From positions 1 through 64,000 of the forward strand of contig NZ_SHMH01000004.1 in the NCBI RefSeq assembly GCF_004283755.1: a stretch of 64,000 bases of DNA, in the 5' to 3' direction. How positions within the stretch are numbered: position 1 is the first letter of the stretch; each line of letters starts with the position of its first letter. The position numbers and the translations under genes were made by a program. Below are positions 1-8,297 of the stretch, piece by piece. Source of the stretch: Pseudoxanthomonas winnipegensis (GTDB lineage: Bacteria; Pseudomonadota; Gammaproteobacteria; Xanthomonadales; Xanthomonadaceae). Under the pieces are notes generated by a model that saw nothing but the letters and a program-made list of their open reading frames with translations, was not told where the DNA came from and ran no database searches.

Positions 1-64
1 GCTCGATCACCTGCTTCACCGCTTCGGCCTGGAACTCATCCGTGTACTGCTTGCTGTTGCCCAT
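1..64 (-). CDS. IS3-family transposase OrfA, N-terminal fragment (partial)
   Basis: Only the first 21 codons are present. The ATG is at 62-64 on the minus strand and the peptide begins MGNSKQYTDEFQAEAVKQ, the characteristic opening of IS3-family OrfA helix-turn-helix proteins, which supply the DNA-binding half of the OrfAB transposase. The gene runs off the left edge, so nothing can be said about whether the element is intact or active. Confidence 0.8.
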   Translation of the reverse strand, partial: MGNSKQYTDEFQAEAVKQVIE

Positions 65-132
65 AAACACCTCGGTCATTGCCATCAATTATGGCAACCG
101 GATGTCTACGAAAGGCTGGCCGGTCCACTTCA
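1..132 (-). mobile_element. IS3-family insertion sequence, end fragment
   Basis: The window opens inside an insertion sequence whose transposase OrfA starts at position 64 and reads leftward off the edge. The inferred outer terminus is near position 132, where the minus strand reads TGAAGTGGACCGGCC, a TG-starting end as expected for IS3-type elements. To the right of that point the sequence becomes halogenase coding sequence. A 7-bp perfect hairpin lies at 79-97 (TTGCCAT / ATGGCAA), between the inferred end and the OrfA start. The exact boundary is an inference because the other end of the element is outside the window. Confidence 0.7.
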
Positions 133-407
133 ATCTGCAGCAGGTGATCGACCTGTTCGCCGGCAGCGGGCGCTATCACCGCAATGGCGAGGAGTTCTTC
201 TCCACCAGCAGCTGGGTCCAGGTCCTGCTCGGACAAGGCATCGTGCCGCAGCGGGAACATCCCCTGCTGGCGGCCGTCCCCGCGCCGCAGATCCAGCAGT
301 TCGTCGGTCGCGTCGCCCAGGTCCTGGACCACTGCGTGGCCGCGATGCCGCCGCACGAGCAGTTCATTGCGCGGACCTGCGCCGCACCGCCCCCGCGCGT
401 CAGCTGA
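133..407 (+). pseudogene. Tryptophan halogenase, C-terminal remnant
   Basis: The open frame ending in TGA at 405-407 encodes about 90 residues that look like the C-terminal tail of FAD-dependent tryptophan halogenases (PF04820 family). Recognisable elements are IDLFAGSGR, a WVQVLLGQGIVP segment and a terminal AMPPHEQFIARTCA. The full-length family has about 500 residues, so the FAD-binding GxGxxG region and the catalytic Lys and WxWxIP motif are all missing. The fragment begins where the IS element ends, so the gene was most likely destroyed by the insertion. The same frame extends upstream to an ATG inside the IS, but that part is IS sequence. Confidence 0.7.
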
Positions 408-487
408 ACCGGCCGGGGCTTCTGCACGCAGCACGCAGGGCGCGGCAGGCATCATGAGCGCCCGACCCAAAGCGGCAGGTGTGCGTC

Positions 488-2785
488 ATGGCCAGCGATG
501 AACCGAACGTCCCCGGCGTCGAGGACTACGAGGCCGCCGCCGGCGGCTGGGGCGCGCTGCGCGCGGTGGCCAAGGCGCTGAAGGATCAGATGGATGTGCC
601 GCGCGAGACCTCGGCGCTGCGGCGGGTCAACCAGCCCGATGGCTTCGACTGTCCGGGCTGCGCCTGGCCCGATCCGGCGCACACCTCGTCCTTCGAGTTC
701 TGTGAGAACGGGGCCAAGGCGGTCAGCTGGGAGGCCACCGCCAAGCGCGCGACCCCCGAGTTCTTCGCCCGGCACCGTGTCAGCGAGCTATGGGCGTGGA
801 ACGACCACCAGCTCGAGGACGCCGGTCGCCTGACCGAGCCGATGGTCTACGACCACCAGAGCGACCGCTACGTGCCGATCGGCTGGGACGAGGCGTTCGA
901 GCGCATCGGTCGCGCGCTGCGTGCGCTGCCTTCGCCGGACATGGCCGAGTTCTATACCTCGGGGCGCGCGTCGAACGAGGCCGCGTTCCTGTACCAGCTG
1001 ATGGTGCGCGAGTTCGGCACCAACAACTTCCCCGACTGCTCCAACATGTGCCACGAGGCCACCAGCGTGGGCCTGCCGCAGGCCATCGGCGTGGGCAAGG
1101 GCACGGTAACGCTGGAAGATTTCGATCACTGCGACGCGCTCTTCAGCTTCGGCCACAATCCGGGCACCAATCATCCGCGCATGCTCACCACGCTGCGGGC
1201 GCTGGCCAAGCGCGGCGTGCCGATCATCGCGGTCAATCCGCTCAAGGAGCGCGGCCTGGAGCGCTTCGTCTCGCCGCAGCATCCGACCGAGATGCTGACC
1301 AACCACGGCACGCAGATCGCCCAGGCCTACTACCAGGTCAAGGTCGGCGGCGACGCGGCCATGCTCAAGGGCATGATGAAGTGGCTGCTGCAGGCCGATG
1401 CGGACGACATCGCGGCCGGCGGCACGGGGCTGCTCGACCGCGCCTTCATCGGCGAACACACCGAGGGCTTCGAGGCGCTGCGCGCGGACATCGAGGCCAC
1501 GCGCTGGGAGGATATCGTGCAGGCCTCGGGCCTGGCCCGCGCCGACATCGAGGCCGCGGCCCAGGTCTATGCCAAGGCCGAGCGCGTGATCCTGTGCTAC
1601 GGCATGGGCATGACCCAGCACCTGCGCGGCACGCAGAACGTGCATCTGATGGCCGACCTGCTGCTCCTGCGCGGCAACATGGGCAAGCCCGGCGCGGGCA
1701 TCGCGCCGATCCGCGGCCATTCCAACGTGCAGGGCGACCGCACGGTCGGCATCACCGAGAAACCCACCCAGGCGCTGCTCGACGGCATCCAGGCCAAGTA
1801 CGGGTTCTCTTTCCCACTCAGCCATGGGAACGATGCGGTGGAGGCGATGAAGGCCATCCGCGACGGCCGCTCCAAGGCCTTCGTCGCGCTGGGCGGCAAC
1901 CTGGCCGTGGCCATGCCCGATCCGCAGGCCTGCTTCGCCGCGATGCGTACGCTGGACCTGGCCGTGCATATCGCCACCAAGCCCAACCGCTCGCATCTGA
2001 TCCCGGCCAGGGAGACCTTCCTGCTGCCGTGCCTGGGCCGCACCGAGCGCGACGAGCAGGCCGGCGGCCCGCAGTCGGTGACGGTGGAGGATTCGATGTC
2101 GATGGTGCATGCCTCGCAGGGCACGCTGACGCCGGCGTCGGAGCAGCTGCGCTCGGAGCCGGCGATCATCGCCGGCATGGCCCGTGCGCTGCTGCCGCAC
2201 AGCAAGGTCGACTGGGCGTGGCTGGTCCAGGACTACGACCGCATCCGCGACGGGATCGAGGCGGTGTTCCCGATCTTCCGCGACTACACCCAGCGCATCC
2301 GCACCCCGGGCGGGTTCCGCCTGCCGGTCGGCGCCTCGGTGCGTGACTGGGGCGGGCCGGGCAGGAAGGCGCAGTTCCTGGTCGTGGAAGGGCTGGCCGA
2401 GGACGCGCCGGTGACGCAGCCAGGCCTGCTGACCCTGACGACGCTGCGCGCGCACGACCAGTACAACACCACGCTCTACGGACTGAGCGATCGCTACCGC
2501 GGCGTGCACGGGCGGCGCGACGTGGTGTTCCTCAACGCCGAAGACCTGGCCATGCTGGGGCTGGAGCAGGGCGATCTGATCGACGTGGCCTCGCGTCTGC
2601 CCGGCGCGAACGACGAGGACCACACCGTGCGCGGCTTCACCGCGGTGGCCTACGACATCCCGCGCGGCTGCGCGGCGATGTACTACCCGGAAGGCAATTG
2701 CCTGGTGCCGCTGGAGAGCTACGACCGGCAGTCCGGCACGCCGACCTACAAGTCCGTGCCGGTCAAGGTCAGCGCCGCGGCCTGA
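488..2785 (+). CDS. FdhF/YdeP-family molybdopterin oxidoreductase
   Basis: Encodes 765 residues from the ATG at 488, preceded by AGGTG; an in-frame GTG at 479 is a less likely start. It belongs to the YdeP/FdhF-like branch of the DMSO reductase superfamily, cytoplasmic proteins that bind the bis-MGD molybdenum cofactor; the physiological substrate of most members is unknown. A CPGC pair (Cys55, Cys58) sits in the FDCPGCAWPDP signature near the N-terminus. The NFPDCSNMCHE segment follows, and a C-terminal molydop-binding domain is marked by LRAHDQYNTTLYGLSDRYRG. There is no twin-arginine signal. It converges on moeA-mobA, whose products complete the cofactor it needs. Confidence 0.9.
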   Translation: MASDEPNVPGVEDYEAAAGGWGALRAVAKALKDQMDVPRETSALRRVNQPDGFDCPGCAWPDPAHTSSFEFCENGAKAVSWEATAKRATPEFFARHRVSELWAWNDHQLEDAGRLTEPMVYDHQSDRYVPIGWDEAFERIGRALRALPSPDMAEFYTSGRASNEAAFLYQLMVREFGTNNFPDCSNMCHEATSVGLPQAIGVGKGTVTLEDFDHCDALFSFGHNPGTNHPRMLTTLRALAKRGVPIIAVNPLKERGLERFVSPQHPTEMLTNHGTQIAQAYYQVKVGGDAAMLKGMMKWLLQADADDIAAGGTGLLDRAFIGEHTEGFEALRADIEATRWEDIVQASGLARADIEAAAQVYAKAERVILCYGMGMTQHLRGTQNVHLMADLLLLRGNMGKPGAGIAPIRGHSNVQGDRTVGITEKPTQALLDGIQAKYGFSFPLSHGNDAVEAMKAIRDGRSKAFVALGGNLAVAMPDPQACFAAMRTLDLAVHIATKPNRSHLIPARETFLLPCLGRTERDEQAGGPQSVTVEDSMSMVHASQGTLTPASEQLRSEPAIIAGMARALLPHSKVDWAWLVQDYDRIRDGIEAVFPIFRDYTQRIRTPGGFRLPVGASVRDWGGPGRKAQFLVVEGLAEDAPVTQPGLLTLTTLRAHDQYNTTLYGLSDRYRGVHGRRDVVFLNAEDLAMLGLEQGDLIDVASRLPGANDEDHTVRGFTAVAYDIPRGCAAMYYPEGNCLVPLESYDRQSGTPTYKSVPVKVSAAA

Positions 2786-2816
2786 GGGCGGGTGCTGCGC
2801 ACTGCCGGAGCGGCGC

Positions 2817-4067
2817 TCAGTCGAAGCGCCAGCCGCCGTCGGGATCGCGGGGATACACCTCCACGCGTGCGCCGGCGGGCAGCGCGTCGGCGTCGGGCGC
2901 CAGCGTCGCCCAGGCGTTGGCCTGCAGCAGCGAGGCGATGCGGAAGGACTCCTGGCCGGCCAGGACGCGCACGCGCAGCGTGCCGTCCCCGTCGTGGCTG
3001 ACGCGCGCCTTGAGAAAGCCACGCAACGCCCCGCGCCCGCGCACCGGTTCGGCAAGGCGGGCCAGCAACGGCCGTTCGGGCGGTCTACCCAGCCAGTGCC
3101 GCAGCAGGGGCACGGCGAAGAAGCGAAATCCCAGCACGGTGGCGACCGGATTGCCCGGCAGCCCCAGCAGCAGCGGCCCCTGCGCCAGGCGCGCGGCCAG
3201 CAGCGGTTTGCCCGGGCGGATGGCCACGCCCTGGAACAGCAGCTGCGCACCGGCCTTGCCCAGCGCGGCCGGAACGAAGTCGTGTACGCCGGCCGAGACC
3301 GCGCCGGTGGTCAGCACCAGATCGGCCTCGACCGCGCCCTCGGCCAGCGCGGCGGCGAACTGCGCCGGGTCGTCGCCCAGGGTGCGGCAGGCCAGCACGC
3401 GCGCGCCGAGCTCGGCCAGCGCGGTCTGCAGGAAGGGGCCGTTGCTGGCGCGGATCTGGCCCTGCCGCAGCGGCGCGTCGGCATCGGCGACGAGTTCGTC
3501 GCCCGTGGACAGGATCGCCACGCGCGGCGCGCGCCCGACCTGGACCTGCCCGATCCCCGCCGCGGCCAGCAGCATCCGCAGCGTGGCATCGACCGGCGTG
3601 CCGGCCGTGGCGATCGGGTCGCCGGGCTGCAGGTCGCTGCCGGCGCGGCGGATGTGACGCGCCGGCTCCAGGTCTTCCAGGACGCGCATGCGCGCCGCGT
3701 CCAGGCGTTCGGTGCGCTCGTAGGGCACCACGCTGTCCGCGCCGGGCGGTAGCGCCGCGCCGGTCATGATCTCCCAGGCCGCGGCCGGCGCCTGCGGCGG
3801 CGCGTCGCCGGCGACCACGCGTCCGGCGATCGGCCACACGCTGCCGGCGACGATGGCCCGGCCATCGCTGCGCAGCGCGTAACCGTCCATGGCGGCGTTG
3901 TCGAACGGCGGCAGCGCCGCCTGCGCGCGCACCGCTTCGGCCAGCACGCGCCCGGCCGCCTGGTCGGTGGCGCAGGCTTCGGCCGGCAGCGCGCCGGCCG
4001 AGGCGATCAGCCGGGCCAGCGCGGCTTCGTAGGACAGCAGGCCTTGGCCCGCGCAGGGATCAGCCAT
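2817..4067 (-). CDS. moeA: Molybdopterin molybdotransferase MoeA
   Basis: Encodes 416 residues. MoeA inserts molybdate into adenylylated molybdopterin, the last step before nucleotide attachment. Family signatures are DNAAMDGYA (residues 56-64), the MoCF_biosynth motif TTGAVSAGVHD (253-263, where TTGGxSxGxxD is usual), PGKP (285-288) and GLPGNPVA (302-309). The C-terminal beta-barrel ends with R-W-R-F-D. The ATG at 4067 was chosen because it overlaps the mobA stop by 8 nt. The open frame extends further upstream, but that part lies inside mobA. The pair is evidently co-transcribed and translationally coupled. Confidence 0.93.
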   Translation of the reverse strand: MADPCAGQGLLSYEAALARLIASAGALPAEACATDQAAGRVLAEAVRAQAALPPFDNAAMDGYALRSDGRAIVAGSVWPIAGRVVAGDAPPQAPAAAWEIMTGAALPPGADSVVPYERTERLDAARMRVLEDLEPARHIRRAGSDLQPGDPIATAGTPVDATLRMLLAAAGIGQVQVGRAPRVAILSTGDELVADADAPLRQGQIRASNGPFLQTALAELGARVLACRTLGDDPAQFAAALAEGAVEADLVLTTGAVSAGVHDFVPAALGKAGAQLLFQGVAIRPGKPLLAARLAQGPLLLGLPGNPVATVLGFRFFAVPLLRHWLGRPPERPLLARLAEPVRGRGALRGFLKARVSHDGDGTLRVRVLAGQESFRIASLLQANAWATLAPDADALPAGARVEVYPRDPDGGWRFD

Positions 4068-4680
4068 GCCGCACCTCGCCGCGCCACCGCGCCAGGTCCT
4101 CGGGCGTGTTGGCGTTGTCCAGCACCTGCGCCGCCTGCGGCGCGAGCAGGCGCACGTCATCGGCGTCCAGTGCGCGGCGCAGACCGAAGTGTCCGCCCTC
4201 GATCTGGCGGCGCAGGCGCTGCAGCGCGGGCGGGGCCCAGAGCGCGCACAGCGGCTCGGGCAGGCCGTCGCCGGCGCTGCGGAAGGCCACCGCACTGTCG
4301 CCCGGGACGAAGGCCGCGGTCAGCCGCCGCAGCGTGGCCGCCTCGAGCCCCGGCAGGTCGCAGGCGATGACCAGCCACGCGGCCTGGGGCGCGGACGCAT
4401 GCGCGGCGAGCAGGCCGGCGGCCGGGCCGATGTCGTGATGCCGATCGAGCAGCTGCGGGAAGCGCGCCCGAAGCGGGTCGTCCTGCTGGTCGGCGCGCAC
4501 CGACACCAGACAGCGCTGTACCTGCGCCTGCAGCAGGGAGAAGGCGACCTCAAGCTGTGGCCGCGTCTCGTAGGCCAGGGCCGCCTTGTCGCGGCCCATA
4601 CGCCGGCTCGCGCCGCCGGCCAGGACCAGGCCGTGCAGTGCGAGGGGGGCGTCGGTCGAGGCAGGCCGAGGCGTGGTCAT
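4060..4680 (-). CDS. mobA: Molybdenum cofactor guanylyltransferase MobA
   Basis: Encodes 206 residues. MobA transfers GMP from GTP to molybdopterin to give the guanine dinucleotide form used by DMSO-reductase-type enzymes. The nucleotide-binding loop LAGGASRRMGRDKA is at residues 20-33 and the VIACDLPGL metal-binding strand is near residue 110. It is first in a two-gene unit with moeA, which overlaps its end by 8 nt. The neighbouring oxidoreductase is a bis-MGD-type enzyme and is a plausible client. Confidence 0.92.
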   Translation of the reverse strand: MTTPRPASTDAPLALHGLVLAGGASRRMGRDKAALAYETRPQLEVAFSLLQAQVQRCLVSVRADQQDDPLRARFPQLLDRHHDIGPAAGLLAAHASAPQAAWLVIACDLPGLEAATLRRLTAAFVPGDSAVAFRSAGDGLPEPLCALWAPPALQRLRRQIEGGHFGLRRALDADDVRLLAPQAAQVLDNANTPEDLARWRGEVRHG

Positions 4681-4759
4681 CGCGACCGATGTTAGCGCCG
4701 GCCGCCCGGCGCGCCTGTGGCCCGTGCTTGTGTTCGCGATGTCGCTTCCACGCGCCGGC

Positions 4760-6250
4760 TCATGAGCGCATCACCATGCGATTGCGGCCGCCGGCCTTGG
4801 CGTCGTACAGGGCCAGGTCGGCCAGATGGATCAAGGTGGCCGGGCCTTCGTCCTCGCCCATGCGGCTCGGCCACAGCGCCACCGCGCCGACGCTGATGGT
4901 GACCACGCTGGCGCTGTAGCTCTCGGCGTGGGGAATCTTCAGCGCGCGCACGTTGCGGCACACGGCCTCGCCCATCGCGCGCAGGGCGTCGGCATCGCAG
5001 CCGGGCAGGACCAGGGCCAGCTCCTCGCCGCCATAGCGCGCGGCCAGATCGCCCTGTCGCCGCGCGCTCTGCTTGAGCACCTGCGCCACCCGCGTGAGGC
5101 AGACGTCGCCGGCCTGGTGGCCATAGGTGTCGTTGAAGTTCTTGAAGTGGTCCAGATCGGCCAGCAGCAGCCCCAGCGGCGTGCCCTCGCGGCGCGCGCG
5201 GGCCCATGCGTCGGCCAGCGTCTCGTCCAGGGCGCGGCGGTTGGCCAGGCCGGTCAGGGCGTCGGTGCGCACCAGCGTCTCGAGCTGGTCCTGCGCCGCC
5301 TGGCGCGCCAGCAGCTGGCGACGCAGCCACTCGCCCAGGCCGGCCAGCAGCACCACGGTGAACAGCGTCAGCAGCGCGTGGGTGCGCACCGAGCCGCGCC
5401 AGGCGGCCAGGGCCTCGTCCTCGGACAGCGCCGCCACGGCGATCAGCGGGAAGCCCTCGACGTGCTGGAAGCCGCTGATCCGCCGGGTGTGGTCCAACGG
5501 CGACACGTAGGCCAGCGAACCGGCCGGCGCGCCGCGCAGCCGCGCGAACAGGTCGCTGTGCGAGAAGTCCTGACCGACGGCATTGAGTTCGGGCGAGCGC
5601 GCGCAGACCAGCCCCGCATCGTCGAGCAGGGTGATGGCGCCATGTCGGCCGACGTCGAAGCCGCGGTAGTGCTCGGCGAAATACGCCGAGCGGATGCTCG
5701 CCAGCACCACGCCGGCGAACTGCCCGCGCGCATCGTTGTAGCGGCGGCTGACGGTGAGGATCCACTGGTTGTCCGAGCGGCTGCGCACCGGCGGGCCCAC
5801 CCACGGCAAGGTGTCGTCCACCGCCTGGTGATGCTTGAAGTAGGCCCGGTCGGAGTTGTTCATGTTGGGCGGCAGGTGGTCTAGCGACGAGGCGATCCAG
5901 CGGCCCTGCGCGTCGTAGACGAACAGGCCATGGATGCGGCCCGAGCGCCGCGCCTCGTCGCGCAGATAGTCGTCCAGCCGGGCCAGGTCGCGCGGCGTGG
6001 CCCCCTCGATGCGCAGGTTCTCGACGATGCCGGACAGCACGCCGTCGGCCACCAGCATCGAATCCCCGGCGTGCTGGCTGACCGAACGCGCCAGGTTGCC
6101 CGCGTCCGAATAGATCTGTTCGGTCGCCTCGCGCCGGGTCTCCAGCCCATGCCAGTACTCGGCCCCGGCGAACAACAGGCAGACGGCCAGCACGAATCCG
6201 CGCAGCAACTCGGGCAGCCATCGCCGGCGTGGTGGGTCGGACATGCTCAT
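4760..6250 (-). CDS. Membrane diguanylate cyclase with Cache-type sensor domain
   Basis: Encodes 496 residues from ATG 6250, which is preceded by GGGAGGGAGG; ATG 6244 is an alternative. A transmembrane helix at about residues 16-33 and a second at 291-309 flank a periplasmic region of about 250 residues resembling a double Cache ligand-binding domain (LPWVGPPVRSRSDNQWILTV is typical). The GGDEF domain (about 330-496) has the active-site loop GGEEL at 407-411. RQGD five residues upstream forms a product-inhibition I-site. Predicted role: synthesis of c-di-GMP in response to an external small molecule. It is transcribed alone. Confidence 0.9.
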   Translation of the reverse strand: MSMSDPPRRRWLPELLRGFVLAVCLLFAGAEYWHGLETRREATEQIYSDAGNLARSVSQHAGDSMLVADGVLSGIVENLRIEGATPRDLARLDDYLRDEARRSGRIHGLFVYDAQGRWIASSLDHLPPNMNNSDRAYFKHHQAVDDTLPWVGPPVRSRSDNQWILTVSRRYNDARGQFAGVVLASIRSAYFAEHYRGFDVGRHGAITLLDDAGLVCARSPELNAVGQDFSHSDLFARLRGAPAGSLAYVSPLDHTRRISGFQHVEGFPLIAVAALSEDEALAAWRGSVRTHALLTLFTVVLLAGLGEWLRRQLLARQAAQDQLETLVRTDALTGLANRRALDETLADAWARARREGTPLGLLLADLDHFKNFNDTYGHQAGDVCLTRVAQVLKQSARRQGDLAARYGGEELALVLPGCDADALRAMGEAVCRNVRALKIPHAESYSASVVTISVGAVALWPSRMGEDEGPATLIHLADLALYDAKAGGRNRMVMRS

Positions 6251-6378
6251 TCCCGGTGGCCTCCCTCCCGGGCGCGCGCGGTGGTGTGACTGCGACTCAC
6301 GCCGTCCCGGCGCCAACATCTTCCACCACGAATCTTGCCCCAGACCCGGCCGAGATGGGATGAAGGGCGCCCGACCCT

Positions 6379-6744
6379 CTAGCGCGCCAGCTGCTGGCGC
6401 AGCATGCCCAGCAAGGCCTGCCGGTTGTATGGCTTGGGCAGGAACCGGGCGTTGGTCGGGAAGTCGCGGAACGAGCCCTCGGCATGGCCGGAGGTCAGCA
6501 CCACCGGGATCTGCGCATCCAGGTCGGCCACGCGCCGGGCCAGCTGGATGCCGTCCATGCCGCCGGGCATGTTGATGTCGCTGAAGACCAGATCGAAGGC
6601 GGCGCCGCTCTCCAGCAGCTGCAGCGCCTGGTTGCCGCCGTTGGCCTGCTTGACCTGATAGCCCTCGGCTTCGAGGATCAGGGCCGCGATCTCGCGCGCC
6701 CCCGCGTCATCCTCGACGATGAGGATCATTGGGATAGGAGCCAT
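6379..6744 (-). CDS. Single-domain response regulator (receiver only)
   Basis: Encodes 121 residues making up a CheY-like receiver domain with no output domain. The acidic pocket EDD is at 11-13, the phosphoacceptor Asp56 is in VFSDINMP, the conserved Thr/Ser is in VLTSGHAEG, and the conserved Lys104 is in FLPKPYN. It is transcribed divergently from a PAS histidine kinase that starts 131 nt away, the likely partner. The shared intergenic region carries a perfect 14-bp palindrome. Output is probably by protein-protein interaction or phosphorelay. Confidence 0.92.
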   Translation of the reverse strand: MAPIPMILIVEDDAGAREIAALILEAEGYQVKQANGGNQALQLLESGAAFDLVFSDINMPGGMDGIQLARRVADLDAQIPVVLTSGHAEGSFRDFPTNARFLPKPYNRQALLGMLRQQLAR

Positions 6745-6786
6745 GTGACGCGGAAAACCTGAAGACCCGAGTAGACCGAATCATCG

Positions 6787-6800
6787 TCACAGCGCTGTGA
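6787..6800. promoter_or_regulatory. Perfect 14-bp palindrome in a divergent promoter region
   Basis: TCACAGCGCTGTGA reads identically on both strands. It lies between the divergently transcribed receiver-domain gene (start 6744) and the histidine kinase gene (start 6875). Its symmetry and position suit a dimeric regulator binding site. No specific regulator can be named from the sequence. Confidence 0.4.
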
Positions 6801-6874
6801 AAGGGGGGTGACCTCGGCTAGGCTGGGGTCGTGCCCGCCGCAGCAGTTACGGCGGGAAGCGTTGCGGAGTTCCC

Positions 6875-8233
6875 ATGCCAGCCTTTTCGCGAGACCACTA
6901 CCGTCAGTTCGTCGAGCTGTCCGGCGACAGCATTTTCGAACTCGATGGCGGCGGCCGCGTGGTGTCAGTCAACCAGCGCGGGCTGGAGCTGCTGGAGGCC
7001 TACGGTCGTCACGACGTGGTCGGCCGGCACTGGCACGACCTGTGGACGCCGGCGATGCGGGCGATCGCCCGCGAGGCCGTGCGCCTGGCCTGCGTGGGCC
7101 AGCGCAACGAGTTCCAGGGCGCCGTCCAGACCCTGCGCGACCAGGAGCGGATCTGGTCGGTGATCGTCAGCCCGCTGGCCCTGGACCGCGGCCAGCCGGT
7201 GCTGCTGCTGGCCATGTGCCGCGACGTCACCGATCGCCTGCGCTCCGAACACGCGCTGCGCCTGATCAACGAGAGCCTGACCTCGCAGCTGCAGGGCGCC
7301 GAGCTGCGCGAGCTGGTGACCGCGCGCCACGCCGACTTCCTGGAATCCTCGCTCACCCAGACCCAGGAGCAGGCCGAGGCCGAGCGCCATGCCGCCGAGG
7401 CGCTGCGCGGGCAGGTGGACATCGCCGAGGCCGCGCGCAGCCTGGCCGAGCGCGCGCGCGATTCGGCCGAGCTGGCCTCGCTGCAGGCGCAGAAGGGCGA
7501 GGCGGTCGGCCAGCTGGTGGCCGGCATCGCCCACGACTTCAACAACATGCTGCAGACCGCGGTGGCGGCCATCAGCGTGGTCACCGACACGCCCGAGCAG
7601 CTCACCCCGCTGCAGCGCAAGCTGCTGGGGCGCGGGCAGGAGGCGCTGCACCATGCCTCGATGCTGGCGCGCCGGCTGCTGGCGTTCTCGCGCCGGCATC
7701 CGCCGCGCTTCGAGGCGCTGGACCTGCGCGAGGTGGCCACGTCCATGGCCGAGCTGATGCGCCAGTCGCTGGGCCCGGACATGGTGCTGGTGGTCGAGCC
7801 CGCGCCGCAGGCGTTGATCACCCAGGGCGATCCGCACGCCATCGGCCAGGCGGTGATGAACCTGTGCATCAACGCCCGCGACGCCTGCCAGAACCGCGGC
7901 CAGATCACCGTGTCGTTCTCGCACCAGTCCATCGCCAGCGATGGCGCCACGCCCTCGCGCGCCAGCGGCCAGTACGTGGTGCTGTCGGTGGCCGACACCG
8001 GCACGGGCATGGACCAGGCCACGCTGTCGCGGCTGTTCGAGCCCTACTTCACCACCAAGCCCGAGGGGCAGGGCACCGGCCTGGGCCTGGCGCAGGTCTA
8101 TGCGCTGATGCGCCACAGCGGCGGCTTCATCGACGTGGACACCGCGCTGGGCCGCGGCACGGTGATGAGCCTGTGGTTTCCGCAGGCCGAGAGCGCCAGC
8201 GCGCACGCGCCGGTCGCGATCCACGCGGCCTGA
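6875..8233 (+). CDS. PAS-domain sensor histidine kinase
   Basis: Encodes 452 residues; the ATG is preceded by GCGGAG. There is no membrane segment, so it is probably a soluble sensor. An N-terminal PAS domain spans about residues 8-122, ending in the usual DVTDRLRSEHAL linker. A long helical, Ala/Glu-rich region (125-210) looks like coiled coil. The HisKA-type dimerisation helix carries His220 in GIAHDFNN. The ATPase domain has the N box NLCINARDAC, G1 VADTGTGMD, F box LFEPYFTTK and G2 GTGLGLAQV. There is no fused receiver; the divergent single-domain regulator is the probable phosphate acceptor. Confidence 0.92.
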   Translation: MPAFSRDHYRQFVELSGDSIFELDGGGRVVSVNQRGLELLEAYGRHDVVGRHWHDLWTPAMRAIAREAVRLACVGQRNEFQGAVQTLRDQERIWSVIVSPLALDRGQPVLLLAMCRDVTDRLRSEHALRLINESLTSQLQGAELRELVTARHADFLESSLTQTQEQAEAERHAAEALRGQVDIAEAARSLAERARDSAELASLQAQKGEAVGQLVAGIAHDFNNMLQTAVAAISVVTDTPEQLTPLQRKLLGRGQEALHHASMLARRLLAFSRRHPPRFEALDLREVATSMAELMRQSLGPDMVLVVEPAPQALITQGDPHAIGQAVMNLCINARDACQNRGQITVSFSHQSIASDGATPSRASGQYVVLSVADTGTGMDQATLSRLFEPYFTTKPEGQGTGLGLAQVYALMRHSGGFIDVDTALGRGTVMSLWFPQAESASAHAPVAIHAA

Positions 8234-8247
8234 GCGGGCCTGTAAAG

Positions 8248-8275
8248 CACGACGGCCGCTTGCGCGGCCGTCGTT
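8248..8275. terminator. Bidirectional terminator hairpin
   Basis: An 11-bp perfect stem (ACGACGGCCGC at 8249-8259 and GCGGCCGTCGT at 8264-8274) with a TTGC loop lies between the convergent histidine kinase (stop 8233) and tolC (stop 8298). Flanking T/A runs are weak, so strength is uncertain. Confidence 0.75.
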
Positions 8276-8297
8276 GCTTGCAAAGGAGGCGGGACCC

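Noticed and set aside
42..132. Full-length gene starting at the ATG at 42 and ending at 407
   Set aside because: The first ~30 codons are IS terminal sequence on the opposite strand of the transposase; only the later part matches a halogenase.
788..3250. 820-codon minus-strand frame opposite the molybdo-oxidoreductase gene
   Set aside because: It has no recognisable domain, Arg/Ala/Gly/His-biased composition typical of antisense frames in high-GC DNA, and overlaps two strongly supported genes.
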